The notes beneath the pieces are model-generated. The model was not told where the DNA came from. It ran no database searches and saw nothing but the letters and a program-made list of their open reading frames with translations. From the NCBI RefSeq assembly GCF_005771525.1, contig NZ_VAVZ01000014.1:1-64000 (forward strand): a DNA stretch of 64,000 nucleotides. The letters run 5' to 3'. The DNA comes from Nesterenkonia salmonea (GTDB taxonomy: Bacteria; Actinomycetota; Actinomycetes; Actinomycetales; Micrococcaceae). The position numbers and the translations under genes are program-made. Position 1 is the first letter of the stretch; the number at the start of each line of letters is the position of its first letter. Shown in pieces: positions 19,507 through 29,580 of the stretch.

Positions 19507-22402
19507 CGCGCTCAAGGTGCTGAAGGATGTGCCGGAAGGTCCTACCAGTCGCCTCAGTCATACCCTGTTCGCAAGTGCGATTCAGTGAAGCGTAGGCCTC
19601 GTAGGACCGACTCAGCACCTCATCGGCCTCCGCCCGAGTCGCTGAAGCGGTGAATTCGGGATGCAGCATGCCGCGATCCCCGGCATATGCGCAGCAGCCC
19701 CAAGCCTCGGGCACCACGACGTCATGCGACATTGCGTGGGCCAGCGCTTCGAAGGCTCCGTTGATTCCGAGCTGCACCGAAGAACAGGTCGGGTGCAGAA
19801 CCATCGACCCGACCGGACTGGTCACCGAAAGGTCAGCCAGCACGTGTTCAGACACGAACTCGACCGAATCCACGAATCGCAGAGCTCCGAACTGCGGAGA
19901 GTCTGTGGCTGCATCCCGCATCGTGGTCAGTCCCTCAGTGCAGGAGGACGCATCGCAGACTACAGGCAGGCGACCATGTTCGGTCGCCTGCCACAGCACA
20001 TCCAGGGTCCGGTGGCTGATGGTGGAGTAACCGGAGGGAAGCCCTTTCGACTTCCAGGGGGTGCCGCAACATGTGCCATCGATCTCCGCTGGGACAGTCA
20101 CCGCGACACCCGCTCGCTCACAGACTGCGAGAAACGCCTCGGCGGCCGAAAGCTCGGGGCCCTTACCATCATCGAGAGCCTGATCCCGGATCTCTCCGGT
20201 TCCGAACATAGTGGAGACACACGCTGGGAAGAAGACCGCCCGTGGGTTCTCACGATGAGCCCGCGGCCGGCGCCGTCCACCTCGGGGGAGGCGTTTCTGA
20301 TATGTCGGAACATGCTCGGCTCCCACCGCAGCGCGACCTGCTGCGGCGGCAGCTTGTGGCAGAGCAGCCGGCAGAGTCTTGGCGGCGGTGAGGCCGGCGC
20401 TTACTATTCCGGTGGTCACGCCCCAGGACTTGGCTGCCGCTCCCCAGGCCTGGTCAGCCACTATGGAATGGTTCTCCTGGCGAAGACGGCGAACCAGGTC
20501 TCCGGTGTTGATGTTGACCGGGCACGCGGTCGCGCACATTCCATCAACGGCGCACGTCTGCAGCGCCTCATAGTCGTACTCGCGGCGAAGCCGATCGGCC
20601 AAAGCTCCATCACCCAGGCGTTCGGCTTCAGCTATGGCACGCCTTCCTACAATGCGTTGACGCGGAGTCAGGGTGAGATCCTTGGAGGGGCAAACCGGTT
20701 CGCAGTAGCCGCACTCCACACAGCGGTCAACCTCTTCTTCCACCTCGGGCGCGGACTTGAGGTCCTTGAGGTACGAGCGTGGGTCCTCGTTAATGAGAAC
20801 TCCGGGGTTGAACACGCCCCTCGGGTCGAGCAGAGCCTTGACTTGGAGCATCACTTCATAGAGTTCATCTCCATACTGACGCCTGACAAAGGGCGCCATG
20901 ATGCGGCCAGTCCCGTGCTCGGCCTTCAGCGACCCTCCCCGGTCCAGGATCAGGTCAACCATCTCTTCGGTGAACTGCTCGTACCGCTTCAAAGAGAGGG
21001 GGTCGTCGAAGGTCTCATTGAGCATGAAGTGTATGTTGCCGTCCTTGGCATGACCGAAGATCACGGAGTCTTGGTAGCCATGAGAGCTGAACATCGAAGT
21101 GAGCTCACGGCAGGTGCCCCCAAGATCATGGACAGGAACAACGACGTCCTCCAGGAGCGCGTTTGAACCAGTGGGGCGGTTCCCCGCGACCGCAGCGTAG
21201 AGGCCCTTGCGAACTTTCCACAGGGCGGCACGGGATGCGGAATCCTGGGTCAGCTCAGCGGGCGCGCTGAGAGCGAGTCGGCTGAACAGCTCCCCGGCGA
21301 TATCAGCGCGTTGCTGAAGCTCTGCATCTGTTCGGCCCTGGTACTCCACCAACAGCGCGGCATGCTCACGGACCTTTATCTTGGCGATCTGCGTTGGGGC
21401 CTGTCCCGACCGTTGAGAAACACGCAGTGAGGTGGCATCCATCAGCTCTACTGTCGCCGAGTTCACGCCTATCAACTCGGGCACTGCATCCGTCGCCGAC
21501 ATGAGGTCAGGAAAGACCAACAGTCCCGTGGCCACCCGGGGCATGATCTCCACCGTTCGAAAGACTGCCTCTGCAATGAAGCCAAGTGTGCCCTCGGAAC
21601 CGATCATGAGGTGCTCGAGAATCTTCACCGGATCCTCATAATCGATGAATGAGTTCAACCCGTACCCCATAGTGTTCTTCATGGAGAACTGCTGACGGAT
21701 TGTTCTCACAGAGGCTGGGCTGCTCACGATACGCTCACGCAGCTGGGCCAATCCCGCGTGGAGTGCTGGCTCCTTAAGTCTCAGCACCTGGTCTGCCTCG
21801 GGTGCCCCAGTGTCCACTACAGTTCCTGAAGGTGTCACCAGGACCATTGATTCCAGCGTCTGGTAGGTATTGAGCTCAGTGCCGCAGTGCATTCCTGACG
21901 AATTATTGGCGACCACGCCACCGATGGTGCATGCGACCTCACTGGCCGGGTCCGGACCCAGCTTGCGGCCGAAGCGGGCCAACCGTTGATTGACCTGACG
22001 GATCGTAGCTCCCGGTTGAACCCGCACACGAGCACCATCGTCCAAAATATTGATCAGCCGAAAGTTCCGGCGTGTATCCACAAGCACCTGATCTGACACG
22101 GACTGACCCGAAAGAGATGTTCCGCCCGAACGAAAAGTCAGCCCCACCTCATGCTGGTCAACAATCCGGAAAAGCTCCGCCATCTGTGACGCCGATTCTG
22201 GGCGGACCACAGCTTGAGGCTGCAGAAGATAGCAGGAAGCGTCGTGAGCCATTGTGCGCCGCTCCAGCTCAGACTGCACCAGTCCGGTCCCACCACCCCA
22301 TTCGCGAAGGTCACGGAGAAGATCCTTCTGAGCATCCTCCTCCGTCCAGGGCTCTTCACCACTGCCGCTCACTGAGCGAGGCGTTCGGCGGAGAATAGAC
22401 AC
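19496..22402 (-). CDS. FAD-linked oxidase / Fe-S 2-hydroxyacid dehydrogenase (D-lactate dehydrogenase-like)
   Basis: A 968-aa flavo-iron-sulfur enzyme. Domains: FAD_binding_4 (about 60-200; FRSGGTSLSGQS and GGVVANNSSGMHCG), FAD-oxidase C-terminal domain to about 530 with the HAKDGNIHF histidine motif, two 4Fe-4S clusters around 555-640 (CVECGYCEPVCP and CAVDGMCATACP), then the cysteine-rich CCG domains seen in GlpC/LldE-type electron-transfer subunits (FFPACVS, TCCGTPWKSKG, HPTCSSVQ, WGCCAYAGDRG). This architecture fits D-lactate, D-2-hydroxyglutarate or another D-2-hydroxyacid dehydrogenase feeding electrons to the quinone pool. GTG start with AGGAG upstream. Transcribed opposite to its neighbours from a 248-base divergent promoter region shared with the thiolase gene. 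Confidence 0.9.
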   Translation of the reverse strand: MSILRRTPRSVSGSGEEPWTEEDAQKDLLRDLREWGGGTGLVQSELERRTMAHDASCYLLQPQAVVRPESASQMAELFRIVDQHEVGLTFRSGGTSLSGQSVSDQVLVDTRRNFRLINILDDGARVRVQPGATIRQVNQRLARFGRKLGPDPASEVACTIGGVVANNSSGMHCGTELNTYQTLESMVLVTPSGTVVDTGAPEADQVLRLKEPALHAGLAQLRERIVSSPASVRTIRQQFSMKNTMGYGLNSFIDYEDPVKILEHLMIGSEGTLGFIAEAVFRTVEIMPRVATGLLVFPDLMSATDAVPELIGVNSATVELMDATSLRVSQRSGQAPTQIAKIKVREHAALLVEYQGRTDAELQQRADIAGELFSRLALSAPAELTQDSASRAALWKVRKGLYAAVAGNRPTGSNALLEDVVVPVHDLGGTCRELTSMFSSHGYQDSVIFGHAKDGNIHFMLNETFDDPLSLKRYEQFTEEMVDLILDRGGSLKAEHGTGRIMAPFVRRQYGDELYEVMLQVKALLDPRGVFNPGVLINEDPRSYLKDLKSAPEVEEEVDRCVECGYCEPVCPSKDLTLTPRQRIVGRRAIAEAERLGDGALADRLRREYDYEALQTCAVDGMCATACPVNINTGDLVRRLRQENHSIVADQAWGAAAKSWGVTTGIVSAGLTAAKTLPAALPQAAAAAGRAAVGAEHVPTYQKRLPRGGRRRPRAHRENPRAVFFPACVSTMFGTGEIRDQALDDGKGPELSAAEAFLAVCERAGVAVTVPAEIDGTCCGTPWKSKGLPSGYSTISHRTLDVLWQATEHGRLPVVCDASSCTEGLTTMRDAATDSPQFGALRFVDSVEFVSEHVLADLSVTSPVGSMVLHPTCSSVQLGINGAFEALAHAMSHDVVVPEAWGCCAYAGDRGMLHPEFTASATRAEADEVLSRSYEAYASLNRTCEQGMTEATGRTFRHILQHLERATR

Positions 22403-22650
22403 AAGGACTCCTGATCGATCGAGGACACTATTGAGCGCTCTCTCTACTGTGCCCCTCAGTGACCCAGCTCACCAGCTCTGGAAGACGAAAAAGCACATCA
22501 TCTTTTGCTCGCTGTGTCGAAAGCCATGAAGCACCTTAGACAGAATGAGCAAAGTTCGGCCTCAGGTTTCGTCTCAAGTTGGTTCCGGGAACACGCAACA
22601 GCTGGGATTGTGAGTTAAAGCACAGATTCGCTCGAGAGGAAAAGATCCAG

Positions 22651-23820
22651 ATGAACGGCACACCGCACATAGTCGGCTGGGCGCACACTCCCTTCGGCAA
22701 ACAGCCGCATGAAGATGTGGAAGCCCTGATGGCTGATGTCTCGGGGAAGGCGATTGCCGATGCAGGCATAGGCCCTGAGGACATCGATACCATCAGCGTA
22801 GGCGTGTACAACAACGGCTTCTCCCGACAGGGTTTCGAAGCCGCTTTGGTCGGCGCGGGCAACCCAGCGCTCGCGACTCTGCCTGCAACGCGCTTTGAGA
22901 ATGCCTGCTCCACTGGTTCCGCAGCACTGTTCGGCGCCTTGGACCGGCTGGAAGCCGGAAGAGCGAAAGCAGTGCTTGTGGTCGGCGCGGAGAAGATGAC
23001 GGCCGTCTCCGGACCCGAGGTCAATGACATTCTGCTCAGCGCCTCTCATCGGAAGACCGAGGAGTCCGTCGGAAGCTTCGCCGGAGTCTTCGCGCAGCTG
23101 GCAGAACTCTATGCGGAACGCTACGGCGACCCCCGTGAGGCTATGTCTCGGGTCGCAGCGAAGAACCACAGAAACGGCGTCGACAATCCCTACGCTCACT
23201 TGAAGAAGGACCTGGGATACGAATTCTGCTCAACCCCCTCGGATGCGAATCCCTATGTGGTGGGCAAGCTGCTGCGCACTGACTGCTCGATGGTCTCCGA
23301 CGGTGCGGCGGCCTTGGTCGTCACCACAGCGGACCTTGCGCGCTCGTCACGTCGATCGGTGGCAATCCGCGGACGGGGCCAGGCCAACGACCACCTTGCG
23401 CTGGCTACTCGCCGTGACCCGCTGGAGTTCGCCGGGGCTCGAGAAGCTTTCCACAGCGCTCTCACGGAAGCGTCAGTGACGCTGAAAGACCTCGACCTGT
23501 TAGAGACCCACGACTGCTTCACGATTGCCGAGATGCTGCAGTATGAGGCCTTCGGCCTCGCCGAGCCAGGCAGGGCAGCAGAAGTTCTGGCGGCTGGTGA
23601 GACCGAGTCCGGTGGACGTCTCCCGGTGAATCGTTCGGGCGGATTGAAGGCGAAGGGCCACCCTATCGGCGCTACCGGCGTCTCCCAGCATGTGATGGCG
23701 GCTATGCAGCTGACGGGCGAGGCTGGCGCCATGCAGGTTGGAACAGCAGGCCGGGCCGCAGTCTTCAATATGGGTGGCTCTGCAGTCGCGAACTACGCGA
23801 CAGTATTGGAGGCCACGTGA
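22651..23820 (+). CDS. Thiolase-family protein (SCP-x/lipid-transfer type)
   Basis: A 389-aa thiolase-fold enzyme expected to cleave a 3-ketoacyl-CoA. The nucleophile lies in FENACSTGSAAL (Cys near 86), HDCF occurs near 286 and the catalytic His in GGLKAKGHPIGATG near 335. The usual late Cys of the CxG motif is missing (AGRAAVFNMGG), as in SCP-x-type thiolases, so substrate range may be branched or bulky acyl groups. ATG 22651 is chosen because GAGAGG precedes it and it aligns with the family N-terminus (HIVGWAHTPFGK); earlier in-frame starts reach to 22579. It overlaps the acyl-CoA ligase by four bases (GTGA), hence translational coupling. Confidence 0.88.
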   Translation: MNGTPHIVGWAHTPFGKQPHEDVEALMADVSGKAIADAGIGPEDIDTISVGVYNNGFSRQGFEAALVGAGNPALATLPATRFENACSTGSAALFGALDRLEAGRAKAVLVVGAEKMTAVSGPEVNDILLSASHRKTEESVGSFAGVFAQLAELYAERYGDPREAMSRVAAKNHRNGVDNPYAHLKKDLGYEFCSTPSDANPYVVGKLLRTDCSMVSDGAAALVVTTADLARSSRRSVAIRGRGQANDHLALATRRDPLEFAGAREAFHSALTEASVTLKDLDLLETHDCFTIAEMLQYEAFGLAEPGRAAEVLAAGETESGGRLPVNRSGGLKAKGHPIGATGVSQHVMAAMQLTGEAGAMQVGTAGRAAVFNMGGSAVANYATVLEAT

Positions 23821-25406
23821 GTATCTCTGCACCGCAGAACTGCCTCCAGAGCCCTCCCCTCAAGGCGGTCAACCTAGCACAGACGCTCACTCAAACGGCA
23901 CGTCGAAGTCCGCACGGGTTGGCAGTTATCCATGGTGACGTCAGATGGACGTGGAGGGAGCTTGACCTTCGCGCCTCAGCGCTCGCTGAGGAGCTCCTGG
24001 AGCGAGGCCTTCAGCCCCATCAGTGCGTCATGCTGGACGGACCCAACAGTCCCGAGTTCATTCAGGCGATGTTTGGGGTCTGGCGTGCGGGTGCCGTGAT
24101 TGCTCCTGTGAACTCCAGACTGCACGCCAGCGACATCGCGCAGCTGTCCGAACTCTGCCAACCCGCCGTGATGATCGCACACAGCACCACTGAGTCCCAT
24201 GCCCAGGCATCAGCTGATTCGGTGCCGTTCGACCAACCGACCTTGTGGTTGGACGGTGAGGGCGAAGGCTCCGTGGGGCACTACACCGAACCTGTGCATA
24301 CCGTCCGTGACTACCCGGTATGGCGCGGAGACCACGCGTGGTACTTCTTCACCTCTGGCACCAGCGGTCGGTCCAAAGCATCTGTTCTGACTCATGATCA
24401 GATGGGATTCGTTGTCACCAACCATCTGGCAGATCTCATGGCGGACACCGGGGACACGCACCGCTCAATTGTGGTCGCGCCGCTCTCCCACGGCGCCGGC
24501 ATCCATATGCTGCCGCAGGTCGCGCGAGGGGCTGCCACCGTCATACCCACCTCGTCCGGCCTAGCACCGGCTGAGGTGTGGGAGCTGGTCGAACGGGAGC
24601 GGGTCACCAATATCTTTGTTGTGCCCACAATCTTGAAGCGACTGGTAGAAGACTCCTCCGTCGAGAAGTACGACCACTCCACTCTGCGATACGTCATCTA
24701 CGCCGGCGCTCCGATGCCCAACGCAGACACCCGTCGAGCGCGCCAGGTGCTGGGAGATGTGCTCGTTCAGTACTACGGTCTCGGCGAGGTCACCGGCAAT
24801 ATCACCGTACTGCCTCCGCATCACCACGATCACCCGTCTCCCCCAGAAGTGCCGTTCAGCACCTGCGGCTACCCACGAACTGGGATGCAGATAAGTGTCC
24901 AGGACGACAAGGGTAAGGAAGTCCCAAGTCTTTGCACTGGCGAGATCTGTGTGGCAGGACCCGCGGTGTTCTCCGGATATCTGAATAATGAACAGGCCAA
25001 CGCGGAGTCCTTTCGTGACGGCTGGTTCCGCACTGGCGATATCGGCCTGGTGGACGAACACGGTTACCTCTTCATCACGGGACGCGTCTCGGATATGTAT
25101 ATCTCAGGGGGGTCCAACATTCATCCGCGCGAAATCGAGGAGAAGATTCTGGACCATCCCGCGGTCAAAGAAGTTCTTGTCCTAGGCATGCCCGACCCAG
25201 AATGGGGAGAGATAGGGGCAGCCGTCTGCGTGCTCGAACCAGGAGTCACAGTCCAAGAGGATGAGATTCGCGACTGGCTCAAGACACGAATGGCTCGATA
25301 CAAAGTCCCTCGCAGCATCAGATTCTGGGACGAGCTGCCGCGTTCAGGCTACGGCAAGATTGTCCGACGCACGGTTCGGGAAATGCTTCTCGAACAGACC
25401 GCCTAA
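23817..25406 (+). CDS. AMP-dependent acyl-CoA synthetase/ligase
   Basis: A 529-aa ANL-superfamily enzyme that activates a carboxylic acid to its CoA thioester through an acyl-AMP. Motifs: P-loop TSGTSGRSKA, YYGLGEVTG (A5), GWFRTGDIG (A7), hinge ITGRVSDMYISGG (A8) and the catalytic Lys in RSGYGKIVRR (A10). The GTG start overlaps the thiolase stop. It presumably activates the acid imported by the TRAP system or a product of it, ahead of oxidation and thiolytic cleavage. Substrate specificity cannot be read by eye; medium-chain, aryl and branched acids are all possible. Confidence 0.92.
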   Translation: MSISAPQNCLQSPPLKAVNLAQTLTQTARRSPHGLAVIHGDVRWTWRELDLRASALAEELLERGLQPHQCVMLDGPNSPEFIQAMFGVWRAGAVIAPVNSRLHASDIAQLSELCQPAVMIAHSTTESHAQASADSVPFDQPTLWLDGEGEGSVGHYTEPVHTVRDYPVWRGDHAWYFFTSGTSGRSKASVLTHDQMGFVVTNHLADLMADTGDTHRSIVVAPLSHGAGIHMLPQVARGAATVIPTSSGLAPAEVWELVERERVTNIFVVPTILKRLVEDSSVEKYDHSTLRYVIYAGAPMPNADTRRARQVLGDVLVQYYGLGEVTGNITVLPPHHHDHPSPPEVPFSTCGYPRTGMQISVQDDKGKEVPSLCTGEICVAGPAVFSGYLNNEQANAESFRDGWFRTGDIGLVDEHGYLFITGRVSDMYISGGSNIHPREIEEKILDHPAVKEVLVLGMPDPEWGEIGAAVCVLEPGVTVQEDEIRDWLKTRMARYKVPRSIRFWDELPRSGYGKIVRRTVREMLLEQTA

Positions 25407-25549
25407 CGCAGCAAAGGTCTCCGCCCACCCGCTTGAATGGGCCCTTGAGCCAGCATGGAACACCCTCCGGATGCTGGTATCACCCAAGGATGAAGCGCTA
25501 CCACCCCAGCGCGGAACCTCCTCCGTTTATCCAACCAAGGAGAAACACT

Positions 25550-26464
25550 GTGTCCGAACCTTCAACGCAACAAGTCAGCGCGAAGCCCCCGCCGATGCTG
25601 AATCATTGGGGCCCCCACGGCTGGCCCCGAATCAAGGCGCACAAAAGTCGAACCATCGGCGCACTCCAGAGCCTCCGCAGCGGCGCTCTTCTCAGCGAAG
25701 AGCTGCTGCGCATCACCTCGGGCCTCAATGTCACGGCTGGCTTCGCCGAGCTGTTCTCAGGGGTCCTCTCCCCTCTGCACTACTGCGTACCTGCCGCGGA
25801 GGACGGTCAGCGCTGTGTGTCCTTCTCTGAGGACCGTGCCACCGAGCAAGGCCATCTTCTCTACGGATCAGCGACTATCGGCACTCGCGACCAACGGCCA
25901 TTCGTCCATAGCCACCTGCACTGGACTGATGCGTCAGGTCGTCTACTGGCTGGACACATCTGGCCAGAAACCGTAGTCGGCTCACCGGCCCCGGTAGCCG
26001 CGGTCTTCGGGCTTCTCGACGTGGACTGGACGAGCCTCGACGATCCAGAAACGAGTATGCCGACCTTCGAGCCCAGCCGATCCCTTACGAAAGAGCCCCT
26101 CATGACTGACCAGCACAGCTCCGCCACCGTGGCCCGCGTTCTGCCCAATCAAGACATCACCGAGGCTGTGCTCACGGTCTCTCGCGAAGCGGGGTACACC
26201 AAGGCCGTGGTGCGGGCGGGCCTCGGCAGCCTGATCGGCGCAACACTCACGGACCAGCGCACGGGAGAAGTTCGCTATGTCACCGGCCCTGGCACAGAGG
26301 TGATCACTCTGACAGGGTTTGTGAGAATGGGAGCTGAGGGTCTCGAGACTCAGCTGACCACGACTCTCGTCGACAGAAACGGTCAGGTCCACTCCGGTCT
26401 CCTGGTGCCTGGGAAGAATCCAGTCGCCGTCACGTTCGAACTCACCATCCAAACCGCGCTCTAG
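25550..26464 (+). CDS. Tandem PPC-domain (DUF296/PCC) protein, copy 2
   Basis: Paralogue of the gene at 17306, 304 aa, with the same two-domain plan. Domain 1 keeps VHSHLHW and AGHIWP histidines and SPLHYC; domain 2 again lacks the third His (HSGLLVPGKNPVAVTF). GTG 25550 is fixed by AAGGAG at 25537-25542, 7 bases upstream; an earlier in-frame ATG at 25433 adds a proline-rich stretch that is not matched in copy 1. It follows the CoA ligase by 143 bases and precedes an SDR by 38 bases. Each of the two transcription units thus has one PPC-domain gene and one SDR, which suggests that the two PPC proteins pair or act in successive steps. Confidence 0.8.
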   Translation: MSEPSTQQVSAKPPPMLNHWGPHGWPRIKAHKSRTIGALQSLRSGALLSEELLRITSGLNVTAGFAELFSGVLSPLHYCVPAAEDGQRCVSFSEDRATEQGHLLYGSATIGTRDQRPFVHSHLHWTDASGRLLAGHIWPETVVGSPAPVAAVFGLLDVDWTSLDDPETSMPTFEPSRSLTKEPLMTDQHSSATVARVLPNQDITEAVLTVSREAGYTKAVVRAGLGSLIGATLTDQRTGEVRYVTGPGTEVITLTGFVRMGAEGLETQLTTTLVDRNGQVHSGLLVPGKNPVAVTFELTIQTAL

Positions 26465-26502
26465 TAGAGACAGCTGCAAACCACCACATAGGAGTCAGAC
26501 AC

Positions 26503-27309
26503 ATGAACCTCACAGGCAGGACCGCAGCAGTGTTCGGCGGTGGCTCAACGGATGGCGAAATAACCAATGGGCTAGCCAGCGCCCTTGCATACGCAGGGGC
26601 GGGAGCCAGCATCGCAATTGTTGATCTTCACGCAGAATCCGCGGAGAGAGCCCGCGACACGGTTCTGGATAGGTTCCCAGAGGCTGACGTGCTCACACTC
26701 CAGGGAGATGTCACAGATACGGAATCAGTCGCGGACTGCGTAGGTCAGATCCTCAGCTTGAAGGAGAGAATCGATGTCCTGCACAACAACGTAGGGGTCG
26801 CGACGATGGGCGGTCCACTAGAGCTGGAGGTCGAGGAATGGGAACGCGCCCTCAGCCTGAACCTCACCAGCGCCTTCATCACCGTCAAACACGTGCTCCC
26901 AGGGATGCTCGATCAGGGCCGCGGCTCGATCATCAACATAGCGTCGGTGGGAGGTATGCGCTACGTGGGATACAACTATCCTGCATACGCCGCCGCCAAA
27001 GCCGGGCTCATCCAGTTCACCTCCCACTTGGCAGTGCAGTACGGACGCCAGGGTATTCGCGCGAACTCCATCTCTCCGGGCTTCATCGCCTCACCTATGA
27101 TGTTCCAACAGATCACTGGAAACTACTCATCTGCGGAGGAGATGGTGGACGCACGGAACCAACTCTCTCCTACCGGCGCCATGGGCACTCCCACTGATAT
27201 AGGCACCGCTTCGGTATTCTTGGCATCAGATGGGGCCAGGTACATCAACGGCGTATGCCTGCCTGTGGATGGCGGTTTCATTGAACAGGCCTCCCTGCCG
27301 ATGGTGTGA
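26503..27309 (+). CDS. Short-chain dehydrogenase/reductase (SDR), island copy 2
   Basis: Classical SDR, 268 aa. The glycine-rich segment is unusual (GGGSTDGEITNG instead of TGxxxGIG), while HNNVGVA, the Ser of NIASVGG and YAAAK are conserved and SPGFIASPM follows. The altered nucleotide loop appears in some fungal- and aromatic-degradation SDRs and may change cofactor handling. AGGAG precedes the ATG. Last gene of the thiolase-ligase-PPC-SDR unit, just before the groE promoter. It probably oxidises a 3-hydroxyacyl or other secondary alcohol intermediate. Confidence 0.88.
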   Translation: MNLTGRTAAVFGGGSTDGEITNGLASALAYAGAGASIAIVDLHAESAERARDTVLDRFPEADVLTLQGDVTDTESVADCVGQILSLKERIDVLHNNVGVATMGGPLELEVEEWERALSLNLTSAFITVKHVLPGMLDQGRGSIINIASVGGMRYVGYNYPAYAAAKAGLIQFTSHLAVQYGRQGIRANSISPGFIASPMMFQQITGNYSSAEEMVDARNQLSPTGAMGTPTDIGTASVFLASDGARYINGVCLPVDGGFIEQASLPMV

Positions 27310-27333
27310 GAGCAGAATGACCACGACATGTTT

Positions 27334-27360
27334 CTAGCACTCTGCTTGATTGAGTGCTAA
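27334..27360. promoter_or_regulatory. CIRCE operator 1 (HrcA binding site)
   Basis: CTAGCACTC-N9-GAGTGCTAA: 17 of 18 arm positions match the TTAGCACTC-N9-GAGTGCTAA consensus. Its spacer contains the -35 box of the groE promoter, so HrcA bound here would block RNA polymerase. Confidence 0.95.
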
Positions 27361-27375
27361 TGCGCGTTCTATAGT
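27346..27375 (+). promoter_or_regulatory. groESL promoter
   Basis: TTGATT (27346-27351), 18-base spacer, TATAGT (27370-27375). The right arm of CIRCE 1 follows the -35 directly and CIRCE 2 lies over the expected start point. A leader of about 190 bases separates it from groES. Confidence 0.8.
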
Positions 27376-27379
27376 GCTG

Positions 27380-27406
27380 TTAGCACTCGAAGTACTCGGG
27401 TGCTAA
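27380..27406. promoter_or_regulatory. CIRCE operator 2 (HrcA binding site)
   Basis: TTAGCACTC-N9-GGGTGCTAA: left arm perfect, right arm 8 of 9. It covers the probable transcription start and would stay in the mRNA leader as a stem-loop. Confidence 0.93.
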
Positions 27407-27576
27407 GTTCTGGACGGCCGTCAACCGACTAGGACCATGAAGCCTGAAGGAGACCTCCGGCTCCCGCGACGACGGTTGGTCACTCCCAAGGCGAGCAACA
27501 AGAAGACCGAGTGCGGCGTCGTCGTGCTCGGTATCAGCCAAGAGAAGATTCAACTTCAGCAAAGGAGAGAACTGAC

Positions 27577-27873
27577 GTGTCAGTCTCCATTAAGCCCCTC
27601 GAGGATCGTATTGTTGTCCGCCCCCTGGAAGCTGAGCAGACCACCGCTTCCGGTCTGGTCATCCCGGACACCGCTAAGGAAAAGCCCCAGGAGGGCGAAG
27701 TTGTCGCAGTAGGCCCGGGCAAAGTGTCCGACGCCGGCGAGCGCCTGCCAGTTGACGTTGCAGAAGGTGACGTAGTCATCTACTCCAAGTTCGGTGGCAC
27801 CGAGGTCAAAGTCGGCGGCGAAGAGTACCTGGTGCTCAACGCTCGCGACGTCCTGGCCAAGGTCGAGAAGTAA
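27577..27873 (+). CDS. groES: Co-chaperonin GroES
   Basis: The 98-aa lid of the GroEL folding chamber. [13 protein letters not shown] at the N-terminus, the mobile loop [15 protein letters not shown] and the C-terminal [14 protein letters not shown] are typical. The GTG at 27577 follows AAAGGAGAG; in-frame ATGs farther upstream (27511) would add an Arg-rich stretch absent from the family. First gene of groES-groEL (37-base gap), controlled by two CIRCE elements and therefore by HrcA, which is not in this window. Confidence 0.97.
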   Translation: MSVSIKPLEDRIVVRPLEAEQTTASGLVIPDTAKEKPQEGEVVAVGPGKVSDAGERLPVDVAEGDVVIYSKFGGTEVKVGGEEYLVLNARDVLAKVEK

Positions 27874-27903
27874 AAACCCACCGCTCGACTCTCTAAGGAG
27901 TAA

Positions 27904-29508
<1,605 letters not shown>

Positions 29509-29525
29509 TCCTCTGATCCACACCT

Positions 29526-29561
29526 AGAGAAGCCGGTCCGTGTTAACGGGCCGGCTTCTCT
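29526..29561 (+). terminator. Rho-independent terminator of groESL
   Basis: AGAGAAGCCGGTCCG-TGTTAA-CGGGCCGGCTTCTCT: 15-pair stem with one G-U and a 6-base loop, followed by a pyrimidine-rich GTTCTCTACACTTCTTT. Confidence 0.9.
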
Positions 29562-29567
29562 GTTCTC

Positions 29568-29573
29568 TACACT
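29568..29573 (+). promoter_or_regulatory. -10 box (TACACT), leaderless-type, for the CPBP protease gene
   Basis: TACACT ends 7 bases before the ATG at 29581, and no Shine-Dalgarno sequence is present. The region before it is the groEL terminator stem. Confidence 0.6.
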
Positions 29574-29580
29574 TCTTTCC

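Noticed and set aside
19661-21166. 501-codon open frame on the plus strand
   Set aside because: It is antisense to the flavo-iron-sulfur dehydrogenase, whose cofactor motifs are intact, and it has no ribosome-binding site or recognisable domain.
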